Shown: positions 17,029-25,279 of the stretch, one piece after another
How the letters are laid out: every line of letters starts with the position of its first letter
Position numbering within the stretch: the first letter of the stretch is position 1
DNA from: an uncultured Pelagibacteraceae bacterium
GTDB lineage: Bacteria; Pseudomonadota; Alphaproteobacteria; Pelagibacterales; Pelagibacteraceae
Length of the DNA: 32,178 nt
Direction of reading: 5' to 3'
NCBI GenBank assembly: GCA_902618855.1
Contig: CACNCD010000009.1
Span: 1-32,178, forward strand
Notes under the pieces: generated by a model
What the model saw: only the letters and a program-made list of their open reading frames with translations
What the model was told of the DNA's origin: nothing
Database searches by the model: none
Translations under genes and position numbers: made by a program

Positions 17029-17764
17029 TTTTTTGTTTTATAAATATATCTGAAAATAGTTTGTCTTGCTTAATTACTAAATTGCCCTCTTTAACCAATT
17101 CTAAAGATCCTGCAAAAATTCCTGCTTTACCAGTTCTCTTTGAGGATTTTTCTAATTTAAAATTTTTTGGGATTAGATCTTCAATATTTTTCCAACTCAT
17201 TAAGTTACCAATAAATTTTTTAATAACTTTTATTCCATCCTCTGTAGTAAAAACTGGTAACCTAGGTATATTAATTCTTTGAAAATCTTTTGTCATGATT
17301 ATAGAGGCATAAGTTTTTAATAATTCGTACAAAGTTATAGAATAGGTGTTATTATATATAGACTTTATTCCACCCTTCATTCCTCTCATAAAAACATCTT
17401 TTCCCAGACGTTTCCTTTTAAGCATTTGATCAGAAAGCAGTCTAATTAATTCTAATTTTTTAAGTTGTAATTTTAATTTTTCAGCTACTTCTAGAGCCTT
17501 AAACTCTTCTTCATCAGATTCTGGCAGTAATAATTTTGATTTTAAATATGCCAACCATGTCGCCATTAATAAATATTCAGAAGCTATTTCTAAATTTATA
17601 TTTTTTGCATTAGTTATAAATTCGTGAAATTGATCAGCAAGTTTTGTAATAGAAATATTTTCTAAATTAACTTTTTGCGATTTTGCAAGATCCAAAAGTA
17701 CATCTAACGGACCAGAATATTGGGTAAGTTTAACTTTAAACTGATTAGTATCGTTACTTTCCAT
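17021..17764 (-). CDS. scpA: Segregation and condensation protein A (kleisin)
   Basis: A 247-residue kleisin that bridges the Smc heads and recruits ScpB. The N-terminal region has the family pattern YSGPLDVLLDLAKSQKVNLE (about 16-35), and EYLLMATWLAYLKSKLLLP (about 63-81) follows. The C-terminal winged-helix expected to contact Smc includes GIFAGSLELVKEGNLVIKQ (about 214-232). The length matches alphaproteobacterial ScpA. It begins seven bases after nagZ and is translationally coupled to scpB; the nagZ-scpA-scpB-tatA order is a classic alphaproteobacterial cluster. Confidence 0.94.
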   Translation of the reverse strand: MESNDTNQFKVKLTQYSGPLDVLLDLAKSQKVNLENISITKLADQFHEFITNAKNINLEIASEYLLMATWLAYLKSKLLLPESDEEEFKALEVAEKLKLQLKKLELIRLLSDQMLKRKRLGKDVFMRGMKGGIKSIYNNTYSITLYELLKTYASIIMTKDFQRINIPRLPVFTTEDGIKVIKKFIGNLMSWKNIEDLIPKNFKLEKSSKRTGKAGIFAGSLELVKEGNLVIKQDKLFSDIFIKQKND

Positions 17765-17771
17765 AATAATA

Positions 17772-18722
17772 TTACATTATAACTTTATAAAATTGTGATG
17801 TTTTTGTAATTATAAATTTACTGATCTTTGGTGAATTTTTTGCAACAATATTCATTTCTTTCATGTTGCCATTGCAGTGTAATACTAAATTACAACCTGC
17901 ACTAAATGCTCTTATCGTATTTTTTTCAATAGAATGTTTTAAACCACCCATCGAAATATCATCAGACATTAATATATTACGAAATTTTATTTTATTTCTA
18001 ATAATATCAATTATTTTTTTTGAGTGAGTTGCTGGATTTGTTTTATCTATATCTTTATAGATAATATGAGCAGTCATTGCAAAAAAACATTTTTTGTTCT
18101 TAAAGGCATAAAAATCTTTTTTTAATAATTGATTAAATTTTTCCTTTACTATTGGTGTGTTTTTATGACTATCTGATTTAGCTAAACCATGACCAGGTAT
18201 ATGTTTGATGACTGATCCAATTTTATTAATTTTAAATTGATTTATACAAAAATCTCCAACTTTACTTACAACGGTTTTGTTAGAACTAAATGATCTATCT
18301 CCAATGATGTTATGTGAACTTGATCTTCTGATATCAAGCACTGGTACTGTGTTGATATTTATTCCCAAACTTTTTAAAATAAATGAAATTTGTCTTATAT
18401 ATATTCGATAATATAAATTAAATTTTCTTTTATCTTTCACATAAAGATCGCCGAAAAACTTACCTGTAAATATTCTTGTATCAAAAAGTTTCTTTAAACG
18501 ATTAACTCTTCCACCCTCCTCGTCTATTAGTATTGGGTAATTACTATCATCAAAAATTTTTTTTATACTATCAACTAAAGTTTTGAGCTGTTTAAAAGAT
18601 TTAATATTCCTGGAAAAAAGTATTACTCCCCAAGGTTTATATTTTTTCAAGAATTTTTTCTCATTTTGAGATAGAGATGTTGATCTTAAACCTGTTATAA
18701 AAGCTCTTCTATTATTGAGCAT
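17772..18722 (-). CDS. nagZ: Beta-N-acetylhexosaminidase NagZ (GH3)
   Basis: A cytoplasmic glycoside hydrolase of family 3 that removes GlcNAc from anhydro-muropeptides during peptidoglycan recycling. The 316-residue protein carries LIDEEGGRVNR (65-75), GDRSF (141-145), KHIPGHG (173-179) followed by DSH (184-186, the mobile His/Asp dyad used as acid/base in NagZ), and SDDISMGG (253-260) with the nucleophilic Asp. The length fits single-domain NagZ. It overlaps the upstream 87-residue membrane protein by 11 bases, which points to translational coupling with it. Confidence 0.93.
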   Translation of the reverse strand: MLNNRRAFITGLRSTSLSQNEKKFLKKYKPWGVILFSRNIKSFKQLKTLVDSIKKIFDDSNYPILIDEEGGRVNRLKKLFDTRIFTGKFFGDLYVKDKRKFNLYYRIYIRQISFILKSLGININTVPVLDIRRSSSHNIIGDRSFSSNKTVVSKVGDFCINQFKINKIGSVIKHIPGHGLAKSDSHKNTPIVKEKFNQLLKKDFYAFKNKKCFFAMTAHIIYKDIDKTNPATHSKKIIDIIRNKIKFRNILMSDDISMGGLKHSIEKNTIRAFSAGCNLVLHCNGNMKEMNIVAKNSPKISKFIITKTSQFYKVIM

Positions 18723-18975
18723 TATCTAGAAGTTTCCAAAAATGATATTTTTTTTTATTTTTTGAAGTTTTATTTTCTACATACTCTATAACTTCATCTG
18801 TATCATTTTTTAATAAAGGTAATTTTAACGAGTATTTTATAATTTTATCATTTACCGAATTAATAGATCGAAAGTAATTTTTTTCATTTTGATCTGAAAA
18901 GTAATATTTAATAGTAAAAAATATAAATAAAAAAATAACAAGCAAATATAAAAAATACTTTAATTCTTTGAGCAT
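18712..18975 (-). CDS. Small single-pass membrane protein in the SPOR-protein slot; no SPOR domain
   Basis: An 87-residue protein with a basic start (MLKELKY), one hydrophobic helix (about 7-28) and a charged, Lys/Asn-rich remainder expected in the periplasm. I do not recognise a family from the sequence. In many alphaproteobacteria the gene between argS and nagZ encodes an N-terminally anchored SPOR-domain protein that binds peptidoglycan glycan strands. This gene has the same position and topology but is far too short to hold the roughly 70-residue SPOR domain after its linker. It shares one base with the argS stop (TAATG) and overlaps nagZ by 11 bases, so it is almost certainly translated. 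Either a reduced descendant of the SPOR protein or an unrelated replacement. Confidence 0.75.
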   Translation of the reverse strand: MLKELKYFLYLLVIFLFIFFTIKYYFSDQNEKNYFRSINSVNDKIIKYSLKLPLLKNDTDEVIEYVENKTSKNKKKYHFWKLLDNAQ

Positions 18976-20708
18976 TACATTTTTTCTGGTGTATCTACGT
19001 TTAATATTTCCATTCCAGATTTAATTACAATTGAAATAGCTTTAAGAAAAACAATTTTTTCATCTGAAATCTTTTTATCATTATTTATAAATCTTTTAGT
19101 TTCGTCGTCCTTTCCCATGTTCCAATATGAATGAAATTCAGAGGATAATTCATACAAATAAACTGGTATTCTATGAGGCTCTAATTTATTTGATGCTACT
19201 TCTAAACATTTTGGCCATTCTGAAATTTTTTTGAGAATTTTAATTTCATCATTTGTATAATTAAATTCATAGTTTTTAACTTTAATATCGTCATTAATCT
19301 GTTTTTCTACATTTCTAAAAACAGATGCAATTCTAGTATAGCAATATTGGACATAATAAAGGGGATTATCTTTTGATTTTTCTTTAACCTTCGTAAAGTC
19401 AAAATCTAACTCTACATCGCTACTTCGGCTTAACATAATAAATCTTGAAGCGTCTTTACCAACCTCATTTAATAAATCTTCAACTGTTATATAATCACCT
19501 TTTCTCTTTGACATTTTGAAAGGCTTTCCATCTTTTATTAATTTTACTAGCTGACTAACTTTGCATACGAGTTTATTTTTTTTTCCTGAAATTGCTTCGA
19601 CGCTTGAAGTAATTCTTTTAATATAACCCGCATGATCGGCTCCTAAAATATTCACTAATACATCAAATTTTCTATCCAACTTATTATTATGATAAGCAAC
19701 ATCACTTGCAAAATAAGTCCAAGAGCTATCCTCTTTCTGTAAAGCTCTATCTTTATCGTCGCCAAAATCAGTTGATCGAAATAGTAATTGTTTTCTTTCC
19801 TTCCAGTTTGTATTTTTTTCGGTTTCGGGAGCTTTTATTTTACCCTCATAAACAAAGTTATTGGCTTTTAGTTTTTTAATAGTTTTTTCAACTTCATTAT
19901 TTTTAACTAATTCAGTCTCGCTAACAAATTTATCATGAACTATACCTAGATTTTTAAGATTTAATTTTATTAATTTTAAAGACTCAGCTACAGATAAAGT
20001 GGTTAATTTTAATGAAACTTGATCAAAATTATCAAACTTCAAATTTTTATTGTTATTAATAATATTTTTAGCAATATTAATAATATAATCACCTGGATAT
20101 AAATCTTTGTTGCTTGTTGGAAATGGTTCATTATTAAGGATTTCCCTAATTCTAAAATAAACTGATTTGGAAAAATGAATAATTTGATTACCATAATCAT
20201 TTACATAATATTCCTTACTAACTTTATGACCATTAAAAGAAAGCAAATTTGATAAAACGTCTCCAAGAATAGCGCCACGACAATGACCTACATGGAGAGG
20301 GCCAGTAGGATTTGCGGAAACAAATTCTATAAGATATTTTATTTTAGGTGATTTTTTATTAACACCAAAACCTTCTTTTTGAGAAATTATTTCTTTTATA
20401 AATTTGTTCCAAAAAGAATTTTTAAATTTTATATTAATAAAGCCAGGCTTAACTGTAGTGATTGTATCAATCTCTTCATCATTTTTTTTTATTAATTCTG
20501 CTAACTCATTAGCGATTTCGAGAGGTGGTTTTTTGTTAGCTTTTGATAAAATCATTGCAGCATTAGTTGAAATGTCACAATTAAACTGTTGAGGAGGAAC
20601 ATCAACGTTTATACCAGCTATTTTTTCAGGAAGTTGAATAGAGCTATTTAATTTTGGATTATTAAGCAAATTAATTATTTTTTCTAGATAATTTTCAAAT
20701 ATATTCAT
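18975..20708 (-). CDS. argS: Arginyl-tRNA synthetase
   Basis: Class I synthetase charging tRNA-Arg. The 577-residue protein starts with the Add-1 domain that recognises the tRNA D-loop. The Rossmann fold opens with FVSANPTGPLHVGHCRGAIL (HIGH motif as HVGH, 139-142), then YYVNDYGNQI, and the KMSKRKGDYITVEDL motif sits near residue 399. The C-terminal helical anticodon-binding domain (about 445-577) ends normally. It overlaps dgt upstream by four bases (ATGA) and the next gene by one base, within the conserved dgt-argS run. Confidence 0.96.
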   Translation of the reverse strand: MNIFENYLEKIINLLNNPKLNSSIQLPEKIAGINVDVPPQQFNCDISTNAAMILSKANKKPPLEIANELAELIKKNDEEIDTITTVKPGFINIKFKNSFWNKFIKEIISQKEGFGVNKKSPKIKYLIEFVSANPTGPLHVGHCRGAILGDVLSNLLSFNGHKVSKEYYVNDYGNQIIHFSKSVYFRIREILNNEPFPTSNKDLYPGDYIINIAKNIINNNKNLKFDNFDQVSLKLTTLSVAESLKLIKLNLKNLGIVHDKFVSETELVKNNEVEKTIKKLKANNFVYEGKIKAPETEKNTNWKERKQLLFRSTDFGDDKDRALQKEDSSWTYFASDVAYHNNKLDRKFDVLVNILGADHAGYIKRITSSVEAISGKKNKLVCKVSQLVKLIKDGKPFKMSKRKGDYITVEDLLNEVGKDASRFIMLSRSSDVELDFDFTKVKEKSKDNPLYYVQYCYTRIASVFRNVEKQINDDIKVKNYEFNYTNDEIKILKKISEWPKCLEVASNKLEPHRIPVYLYELSSEFHSYWNMGKDDETKRFINNDKKISDEKIVFLKAISIVIKSGMEILNVDTPEKM

Positions 20709-21826
20709 TTAATACTATTATATAAATTAATTGCATATCTATCAGTCATACCTGAAATAAAATCAGCAATAGCTCTGTATTTATCGTTTTTTTTAAATCT
20801 ATCTCTGTTTATAAAATGATTTGGTTTTTTCGAAATGCTTTTAAAAAGTGTTTTAACAATTTTTTTTCCTTCATTATTTTTTTTTAAAACTTTTTTATTA
20901 TTATACATTTTTGATTTTAAGAAAAATCTAATTTCCTGATCAATTAAATTAAATTCATCTGAAAATTTGACAATGCTGTCTGAGCAACTGTAAACCTTTT
21001 TAATATTATTAATTTTATAATATTTTATATTTTTCAAAGTATTATTTATTAAGTCTTTAACCATCAAATCAATTGAATCTCTTATAATTTGATATATCAA
21101 AATTTGCTCGTTTTTTCCTTTAATTTTTTTTTTATTAAGCTTTAGAATCTGATTAAAAAAATCTATTTCAGTTAAATCCTTTAGTTTAAATAAACCTGCG
21201 TGAATACCATCTTGTATATCATGATTATTGTAGGCTATATCATCAGACATTGCAGCAATCTGCGCTTCTAACGAGGGAAATTTTTTAAAATTTATTTTTC
21301 CCTTTAAATTTTTTGTTCCTATAATTTTATTTAGTTTTAAAATATCTTCAAATGGTCCATTATGCTTAAGCAGCCCGTCGATGGTCTCTAATGTAAGATT
21401 TAAACCTTTAAATTTAAGATACTTATGCTCAAGGAACATAATTATTCGTAATGTCTGTAAATTATGATCAAACCCCCCATGATCAATCATACATTCATTT
21501 AACGCATCTTCCCCTGCGTGACCAAAAGGTGTATGCCCTAAATCATGAGCTAAACTTAAAGTTTCTGCTAGATCATCATTTAAGTTTAAATATCTTGTTA
21601 TTGATCTTGCTATTTGAGCTACTTCAAGGGAATGTGTAATCCTAGTTCTGTAATGGTCACCTCCAGTGTTAACAAAGACCTGAGTTTTATGCTTTAACCT
21701 TCTAAATGATGCACTATGTATAATTCTGTCTCTGTCACGTTGAAATGGACTTCTATATTGATTAACTGGCTCCTTAAAAAGCCTTCCTTTACTTTTAAAT
21801 AGTCCTATTTTTGAGTAATTTTTCAT
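20705..21826 (-). CDS. dgt: Deoxyguanosinetriphosphate triphosphohydrolase-like protein
   Basis: HD-superfamily dNTP triphosphohydrolase of the type-2 dGTPase-like group, 373 residues, probably controlling dNTP pools. Metal-binding residues are visible: SASFRRLKHKTQVF (38-51), ITHSLEVAQIARS (63-75, His65), SLAHDLGHTPFGHAGE (91-106, His94-Asp95), and SDDIAYNNHDIQDG (about 193-206) with the final Asp. All HD ligands are kept, so activity is likely. It is divergent from erpA with a 50-bp gap and is the first gene of the long minus-strand array. The AAAGG of its ribosome binding site directly abuts the ATG, which is unusually close. Confidence 0.93.
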   Translation of the reverse strand: MKNYSKIGLFKSKGRLFKEPVNQYRSPFQRDRDRIIHSASFRRLKHKTQVFVNTGGDHYRTRITHSLEVAQIARSITRYLNLNDDLAETLSLAHDLGHTPFGHAGEDALNECMIDHGGFDHNLQTLRIIMFLEHKYLKFKGLNLTLETIDGLLKHNGPFEDILKLNKIIGTKNLKGKINFKKFPSLEAQIAAMSDDIAYNNHDIQDGIHAGLFKLKDLTEIDFFNQILKLNKKKIKGKNEQILIYQIIRDSIDLMVKDLINNTLKNIKYYKINNIKKVYSCSDSIVKFSDEFNLIDQEIRFFLKSKMYNNKKVLKKNNEGKKIVKTLFKSISKKPNHFINRDRFKKNDKYRAIADFISGMTDRYAINLYNSIK

Positions 21827-21876
21827 CCTTTAAACTTGGTAAATAAATATTATATTAGTAATAACAGTGTTCTTAT

Positions 21877-22194
21877 ATGATTAAAGAAATTAAATTTACA
21901 GATAAAGCAATAAAACAAATCAACCATTTGCTTTCAACTAGAGATAAAGGGTCTTTTTTTAGAATCGCTATTAAAGGTGGTGGATGTTCGGGTTTTCAAT
22001 ATGATTTTTCTTTCGACCAAAAACAAAACGATGACGATCTAAAGCATGACAATATATTGATAGATAAAAATTCAGCAGACCTATTAAAAGGATCTGAGGT
22101 TGATTATTCAGAGGAATTAATCGGTAATTCATTTAAAATTAACAACCCACAAAGTAAATCTTCTTGTGGTTGTGGTGTATCATTCTCACTTTAA
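21877..22194 (+). CDS. erpA: A-type iron-sulfur cluster carrier, ErpA/IscA family
   Basis: A 105-residue A-type carrier that delivers Fe-S clusters to apoproteins. The three cluster-binding cysteines are present: Cys37 in GGGCSGFQY and Cys97/Cys99 in SSCGCGVSFSL, the standard C-x(n)-C-G-C pattern. ErpA and IscA are hard to separate by sequence; I favour ErpA because the dgt/erpA/xth neighbourhood is a recurrent alphaproteobacterial arrangement and no isc or suf genes are adjacent. The stop codon shares its last base with the xth start. Confidence 0.9.
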   Translation: MIKEIKFTDKAIKQINHLLSTRDKGSFFRIAIKGGGCSGFQYDFSFDQKQNDDDLKHDNILIDKNSADLLKGSEVDYSEELIGNSFKINNPQSKSSCGCGVSFSL

Positions 22195-22970
22195 TGTTAA
22201 TAAGCTCCTGGAATGTTAATTCAGTAAGAGCTCGAATTGAAAATATCAAAGAATATTTAAAAAAATTTTCACCAGATATAATGATGATGCAGGAAATCAA
22301 AACACCTGACGAAACTTACCCTTACGAGGATATAAAAAAATTAAAATATGAAAATTATGTCTTTGGTCAAAAGAGTTACAACGGTGTAGCTATTGTCTCA
22401 AAAAAGAAATTAAATAATATTCAGAATGATATTTTTAAAGATAAAAATAAGCAATCAAGAGTAATTTCAGCTGAGGTAAAGCTTAAAAAAAAAGATATAA
22501 CCTTAATAAATATTTATACACCCAATGGAAATCCGGTAGATACTGAAAAATATACTTATAAACTTTACTGGCTAGACAGCTTAATTAAAAAATTAAAATC
22601 CTTATCTAAAAAAAATGAAAATATAATTATAGGAGGAGACTTTAATATAATTCCTTCAGCTGAGGATGTTCATAATCCTAAAAGTTATGAAAATGATGCT
22701 TTGTTTAGATTAGAAATTAGAAAAAAATTAAGGGAATTAATTAACTTAGGTTTTCATGATGCTTATAGATTTATACATCCAGAAAAAGAAGGATATACAT
22801 TTTGGGATTATACAAGTGGAGCTTGGCAAAAAAATAATGGTATGAGAATTGATCACTTTTTAGTATCTAGTTCGTTAATTGGTATTGTTAAGGATGTTAA
22901 AATAAATAAATTCCCACGTGGAAGGCAAAAACCATCCGATCATACTCCCATTGAAATTGAACTAGCTTAA
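22194..22970 (+). CDS. xth: Exodeoxyribonuclease III (AP endonuclease)
   Basis: Mg-dependent exonuclease/AP endonuclease of base excision repair. With the ATG at 22194 the protein is 258 residues and places Asn7 (SWNVNSVRAR) and Glu34 (MMQEIK) at the same positions as E. coli XthA. GGDFNIIPSAEDVHNP supplies the catalytic Asp and Asn, MRIDHFLVS follows, and SDHTPIEIEL at the C terminus holds the Asp-His pair. A longer frame starting at 22164 would add ten residues that run inside erpA and do not match the family, so I reject it. TAATG coupling to erpA. The 3' end overlaps the convergent Ldh2-family gene by nine bases. Confidence 0.95.
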   Translation: MLISSWNVNSVRARIENIKEYLKKFSPDIMMMQEIKTPDETYPYEDIKKLKYENYVFGQKSYNGVAIVSKKKLNNIQNDIFKDKNKQSRVISAEVKLKKKDITLINIYTPNGNPVDTEKYTYKLYWLDSLIKKLKSLSKKNENIIIGGDFNIIPSAEDVHNPKSYENDALFRLEIRKKLRELINLGFHDAYRFIHPEKEGYTFWDYTSGAWQKNNGMRIDHFLVSSSLIGIVKDVKINKFPRGRQKPSDHTPIEIELA

Positions 22971-23960
22971 AGATTTAATTTTATTTACTAGCTCTTGATT
23001 TATATTTCTTGGACCTTTATCTAATCTATTTTTATGTCGTCTTTCACCAGGAAGTCTAACTCCATCCATTGATTTCATTTTATTAAAAAATTCATCTGCA
23101 TGTTTAGCCCAATCAGTACCTGAAGTTTTTTCAGGAGAAATTGCTAAAATAAACTCTCCCCCACTTGGTGGACCTCCATCATTTTTATCTTTTGCAGCTG
23201 TTTCAAAACTAAAATTATCACCAACTAAAGCTCCTGCCATTAATTCTACCATCATTGCTATTGCTGAACCTTTGTAGCCACCAAAAGGAAGCAGTACACC
23301 TCCATCAGCTATTGCGCCTGGGTCAGTTGTTTCTTTACCATCCTTAGTTAAACCAGTTCCAAGTGGAACTTTATGCCCTTCTCTTTTGGCAACTTGAACT
23401 TCACCCATTGCCATTGAAGCTGTAGCCATATCATAAACGACTGGAGTTTTTCCTGGTCTAGGCCAAGCAAATGAAATTGGATTAGTTCCAAACAATGGTT
23501 TGATCGCACCCGCTGGTGCAACAGCAGGTTTATAAGAAGTGCAAGCGAAAGCAACTAAGCCTTCTTCAGCTAATTTTTCTGTTTCAGGCCACATCGCAGC
23601 CATATGATGAGAGTTATTTATTGCAAGTACAGCAACACCATTTTCTTTTGCAGCTTTAGCTAATTCAGGCAACCCTTTATTTAAAACTACTGGGGCTAAA
23701 CAATTATTCCCTTGGACTTTTATAACTGATGAAGAAATTTTTTTAATTTCAGGCTTTCCTTTACCATTAATTTTTCCACTTTTTAAACCACTTACATATG
23801 CAGGTAATCTGAACAAACCATGAGATAAAGATCCATCCCGTTCGGCATTTCTAATCAGGTCAGACAGAATAGAAGCTGTTTCATCATCACAACCATTAGC
23901 TAGTAAGGTCTTTCTGGCTAAATCAAATATTTCATCTAATGTAAGGGGAACTGTACTCAT
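22962..23960 (-). CDS. Ldh2-family NAD(P)H-dependent oxidoreductase, possibly pyrroline/piperideine-2-carboxylate reductase
   Basis: A 332-residue member of the malate/L-lactate/sulfolactate dehydrogenase (Ldh2/YlbC/DpkA) fold. Family features are the SHGLFRLPAYVSGLKSGKI stretch (about 46-64), the INNSHHMAAMWPETEKLA segment (about 119-136) with the catalytic His region, PLFGTNPISFAWPRP (about 159-173) and PFGGYKGSAIAMMVELMAGA (about 231-250). The HH.AA.WP pattern resembles the DpkA-like reductases of D-lysine/D-proline and hydroxyproline catabolism more than malate or sulfolactate dehydrogenases, but substrate cannot be fixed from sequence. It lies 38 bases downstream of the zinc-regulon minus-strand genes, so it could be read through from them, or be expressed separately. 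Convergent overlap with xth. Confidence 0.8.
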   Translation of the reverse strand: MSTVPLTLDEIFDLARKTLLANGCDDETASILSDLIRNAERDGSLSHGLFRLPAYVSGLKSGKINGKGKPEIKKISSSVIKVQGNNCLAPVVLNKGLPELAKAAKENGVAVLAINNSHHMAAMWPETEKLAEEGLVAFACTSYKPAVAPAGAIKPLFGTNPISFAWPRPGKTPVVYDMATASMAMGEVQVAKREGHKVPLGTGLTKDGKETTDPGAIADGGVLLPFGGYKGSAIAMMVELMAGALVGDNFSFETAAKDKNDGGPPSGGEFILAISPEKTSGTDWAKHADEFFNKMKSMDGVRLPGERRHKNRLDKGPRNINQELVNKIKSLS

Positions 23961-23998
23961 CCCATTATTAGATATTATTTATAACTAAAGATCAATTT

Positions 23999-24241
23999 TT
24001 ATTCTAAATCATTAACGTCATTTTCACTTATTTCATCTATAGGTTTATGGATTTTCCAGTTTTGGGTAGATCCATCTATTGATCTAGCAGTTACTACTGT
24101 TTCTGTCGGAGGACAATCAGGTTCATGACAATTTAATTCAGCAATGCTTAAAATTGTACTTTCTGGTATTTCATATTTTTTTATAAAATAATTTTTTAAA
24201 TTCTGAATTGATTCTAAATTTGGTTTTTTTTTATTAAACAT
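23999..24241 (-). CDS. Small conserved-looking protein with a CHEPDCPP motif, CobW-linked
   Basis: An 80-residue soluble protein without signal or membrane segment. Residues 8-25 form a likely amphipathic helix. The core is AELNCHEPDCPPTETVVTAR (34-53), where Cys38, His39 and Cys43 could bind a metal, followed by a short beta-like segment (SIDGSTQNWKIHKPID). I recall similar short proteins with a C-x4-C-P-P-x-E-T core near CobW/COG0523 genes in other proteobacteria, but cannot name a family. It starts three bases after the WD40 gene, so it is translationally linked to cobW and the WD40 gene. Function unknown; a zinc-binding partner or client of the GTPase is a reasonable hypothesis. Confidence 0.75.
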   Translation of the reverse strand: MFNKKKPNLESIQNLKNYFIKKYEIPESTILSIAELNCHEPDCPPTETVVTARSIDGSTQNWKIHKPIDEISENDVNDLE

Positions 24242-24244
24242 TTT

Positions 24245-25279
24245 TTATTGATCCCAAATTGAAGTCCATAAAGTATTTCCATTCATGTCACCAATAAATA
24301 TACTTGATTTATCATCAGTCATTGCGATTGCACTAACTTCAGAACCTGTGAAACTTCTAATTATTATAGTGTTATTTTCATTTTCAATTTGAGATAAAAA
24401 AACAGAACCATCACTCAAACCAGCAAAAATTGCTTTTTCATCAGGAAATGGTTCTATATATGTAACTTGTTTATTTCCTATATAAGGAAGACAAATAGGT
24501 TTACGTCCCATTGGTCCTTCACCGTCAAAGGGCCAACATATTGCATCTATCGCTCCTGATGTTGCCAAGTAACTTGTATCACTAATGAATGCAAAACTTT
24601 TAACTTTTGAGCCATATCCTGACATTGCAAAATCAAGCTTATCTTTTAAACGCCAGCAACGAAGTACATTTTCTTGCATAGACGTTACCAAGTATTTACC
24701 ATCTGGGCTAAAACTCACTTTGTTGTGAGAACCTTTCCAATCTAATTTTGTTGATTTCCATTTATTACTGTAATCTTTTTTCCAAATTGTAACACCCCCG
24801 TATCTAGATACAGCCAACCGTCTTCCTTTAGCATCAAATGCTAAACCTCCAATCGTACTATCATGATTTAAAGATTTTGGTTCTTTTTTATTTTTATCCC
24901 AATAATAAACTACCTTACCTGAAGAACAGACTAGGTTTCCATTATATGCTGTAACATGATCTACCCATCGTGAACCAAAGTTTGTAATTTCATTTATTTC
25001 TCCATTAAGTGAAATTTTTAAAAAATAACCATCATCACCACCGGTTAAAATATTATCACCATCCTTTGACATGCAAAGTATAACACCCTTATGAGCCTTT
25101 AAAGTTTTGTGTTTTTCTCCAGAACTGAAAATTCTCACAGTACCATCACCAAAACCAGCAGCTATATTATTACCAATTGAAACCGCGCAGGTTACTGGAA
25201 CTCCAATTTCTAACTGAATTCCTCTTTGTTCAAATTTAGTTTTATCAAGCTCTGGAAATTGATTTAAATCAGTTGTCAT
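24245..25279 (-). CDS. Cytoplasmic WD40-repeat beta-propeller, CobW-linked
   Basis: A 344-residue protein with about seven WD40-like blades, for example GFGDGTVRIFSSGEKHKTLKAH (about 42-63), TGGDDGYFLKI (about 79-89), VSFSPDGKYLVTSMQ (about 188-202) followed by VLRCWRL, and GLSDGSVFLSQI (about 287-298). There is no signal peptide, so a cytoplasmic scaffold is expected. The C terminus ends TSIWDQ, closing the propeller. Its ATG overlaps the cobW stop (ATGA), so the two are made together. WD40 proteins are uncommon in streamlined bacteria, and this coupling points to a direct physical or functional partnership with the GTPase. No enzymatic motif is present. Role unknown beyond the association. 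Confidence 0.85.
   Translation of the reverse strand: MTTDLNQFPELDKTKFEQRGIQLEIGVPVTCAVSIGNNIAAGFGDGTVRIFSSGEKHKTLKAHKGVILCMSKDGDNILTGGDDGYFLKISLNGEINEITNFGSRWVDHVTAYNGNLVCSSGKVVYYWDKNKKEPKSLNHDSTIGGLAFDAKGRRLAVSRYGGVTIWKKDYSNKWKSTKLDWKGSHNKVSFSPDGKYLVTSMQENVLRCWRLKDKLDFAMSGYGSKVKSFAFISDTSYLATSGAIDAICWPFDGEGPMGRKPICLPYIGNKQVTYIEPFPDEKAIFAGLSDGSVFLSQIENENNTIIIRSFTGSEVSAIAMTDDKSSIFIGDMNGNTLWTSIWDQ

Noticed and set aside
21827..21876. Promoter for erpA with TTGGTA and TAATAA spaced 17 bp
   Set aside because: Only 4 of 6 and 3 of 6 matches; such pairs are expected by chance in DNA this AT-rich.
22164..22193. Longer xth starting inside erpA
   Set aside because: The ten extra residues do not match the family, and the ATG at 22194 restores Asn7/Glu34 numbering and TAATG coupling.
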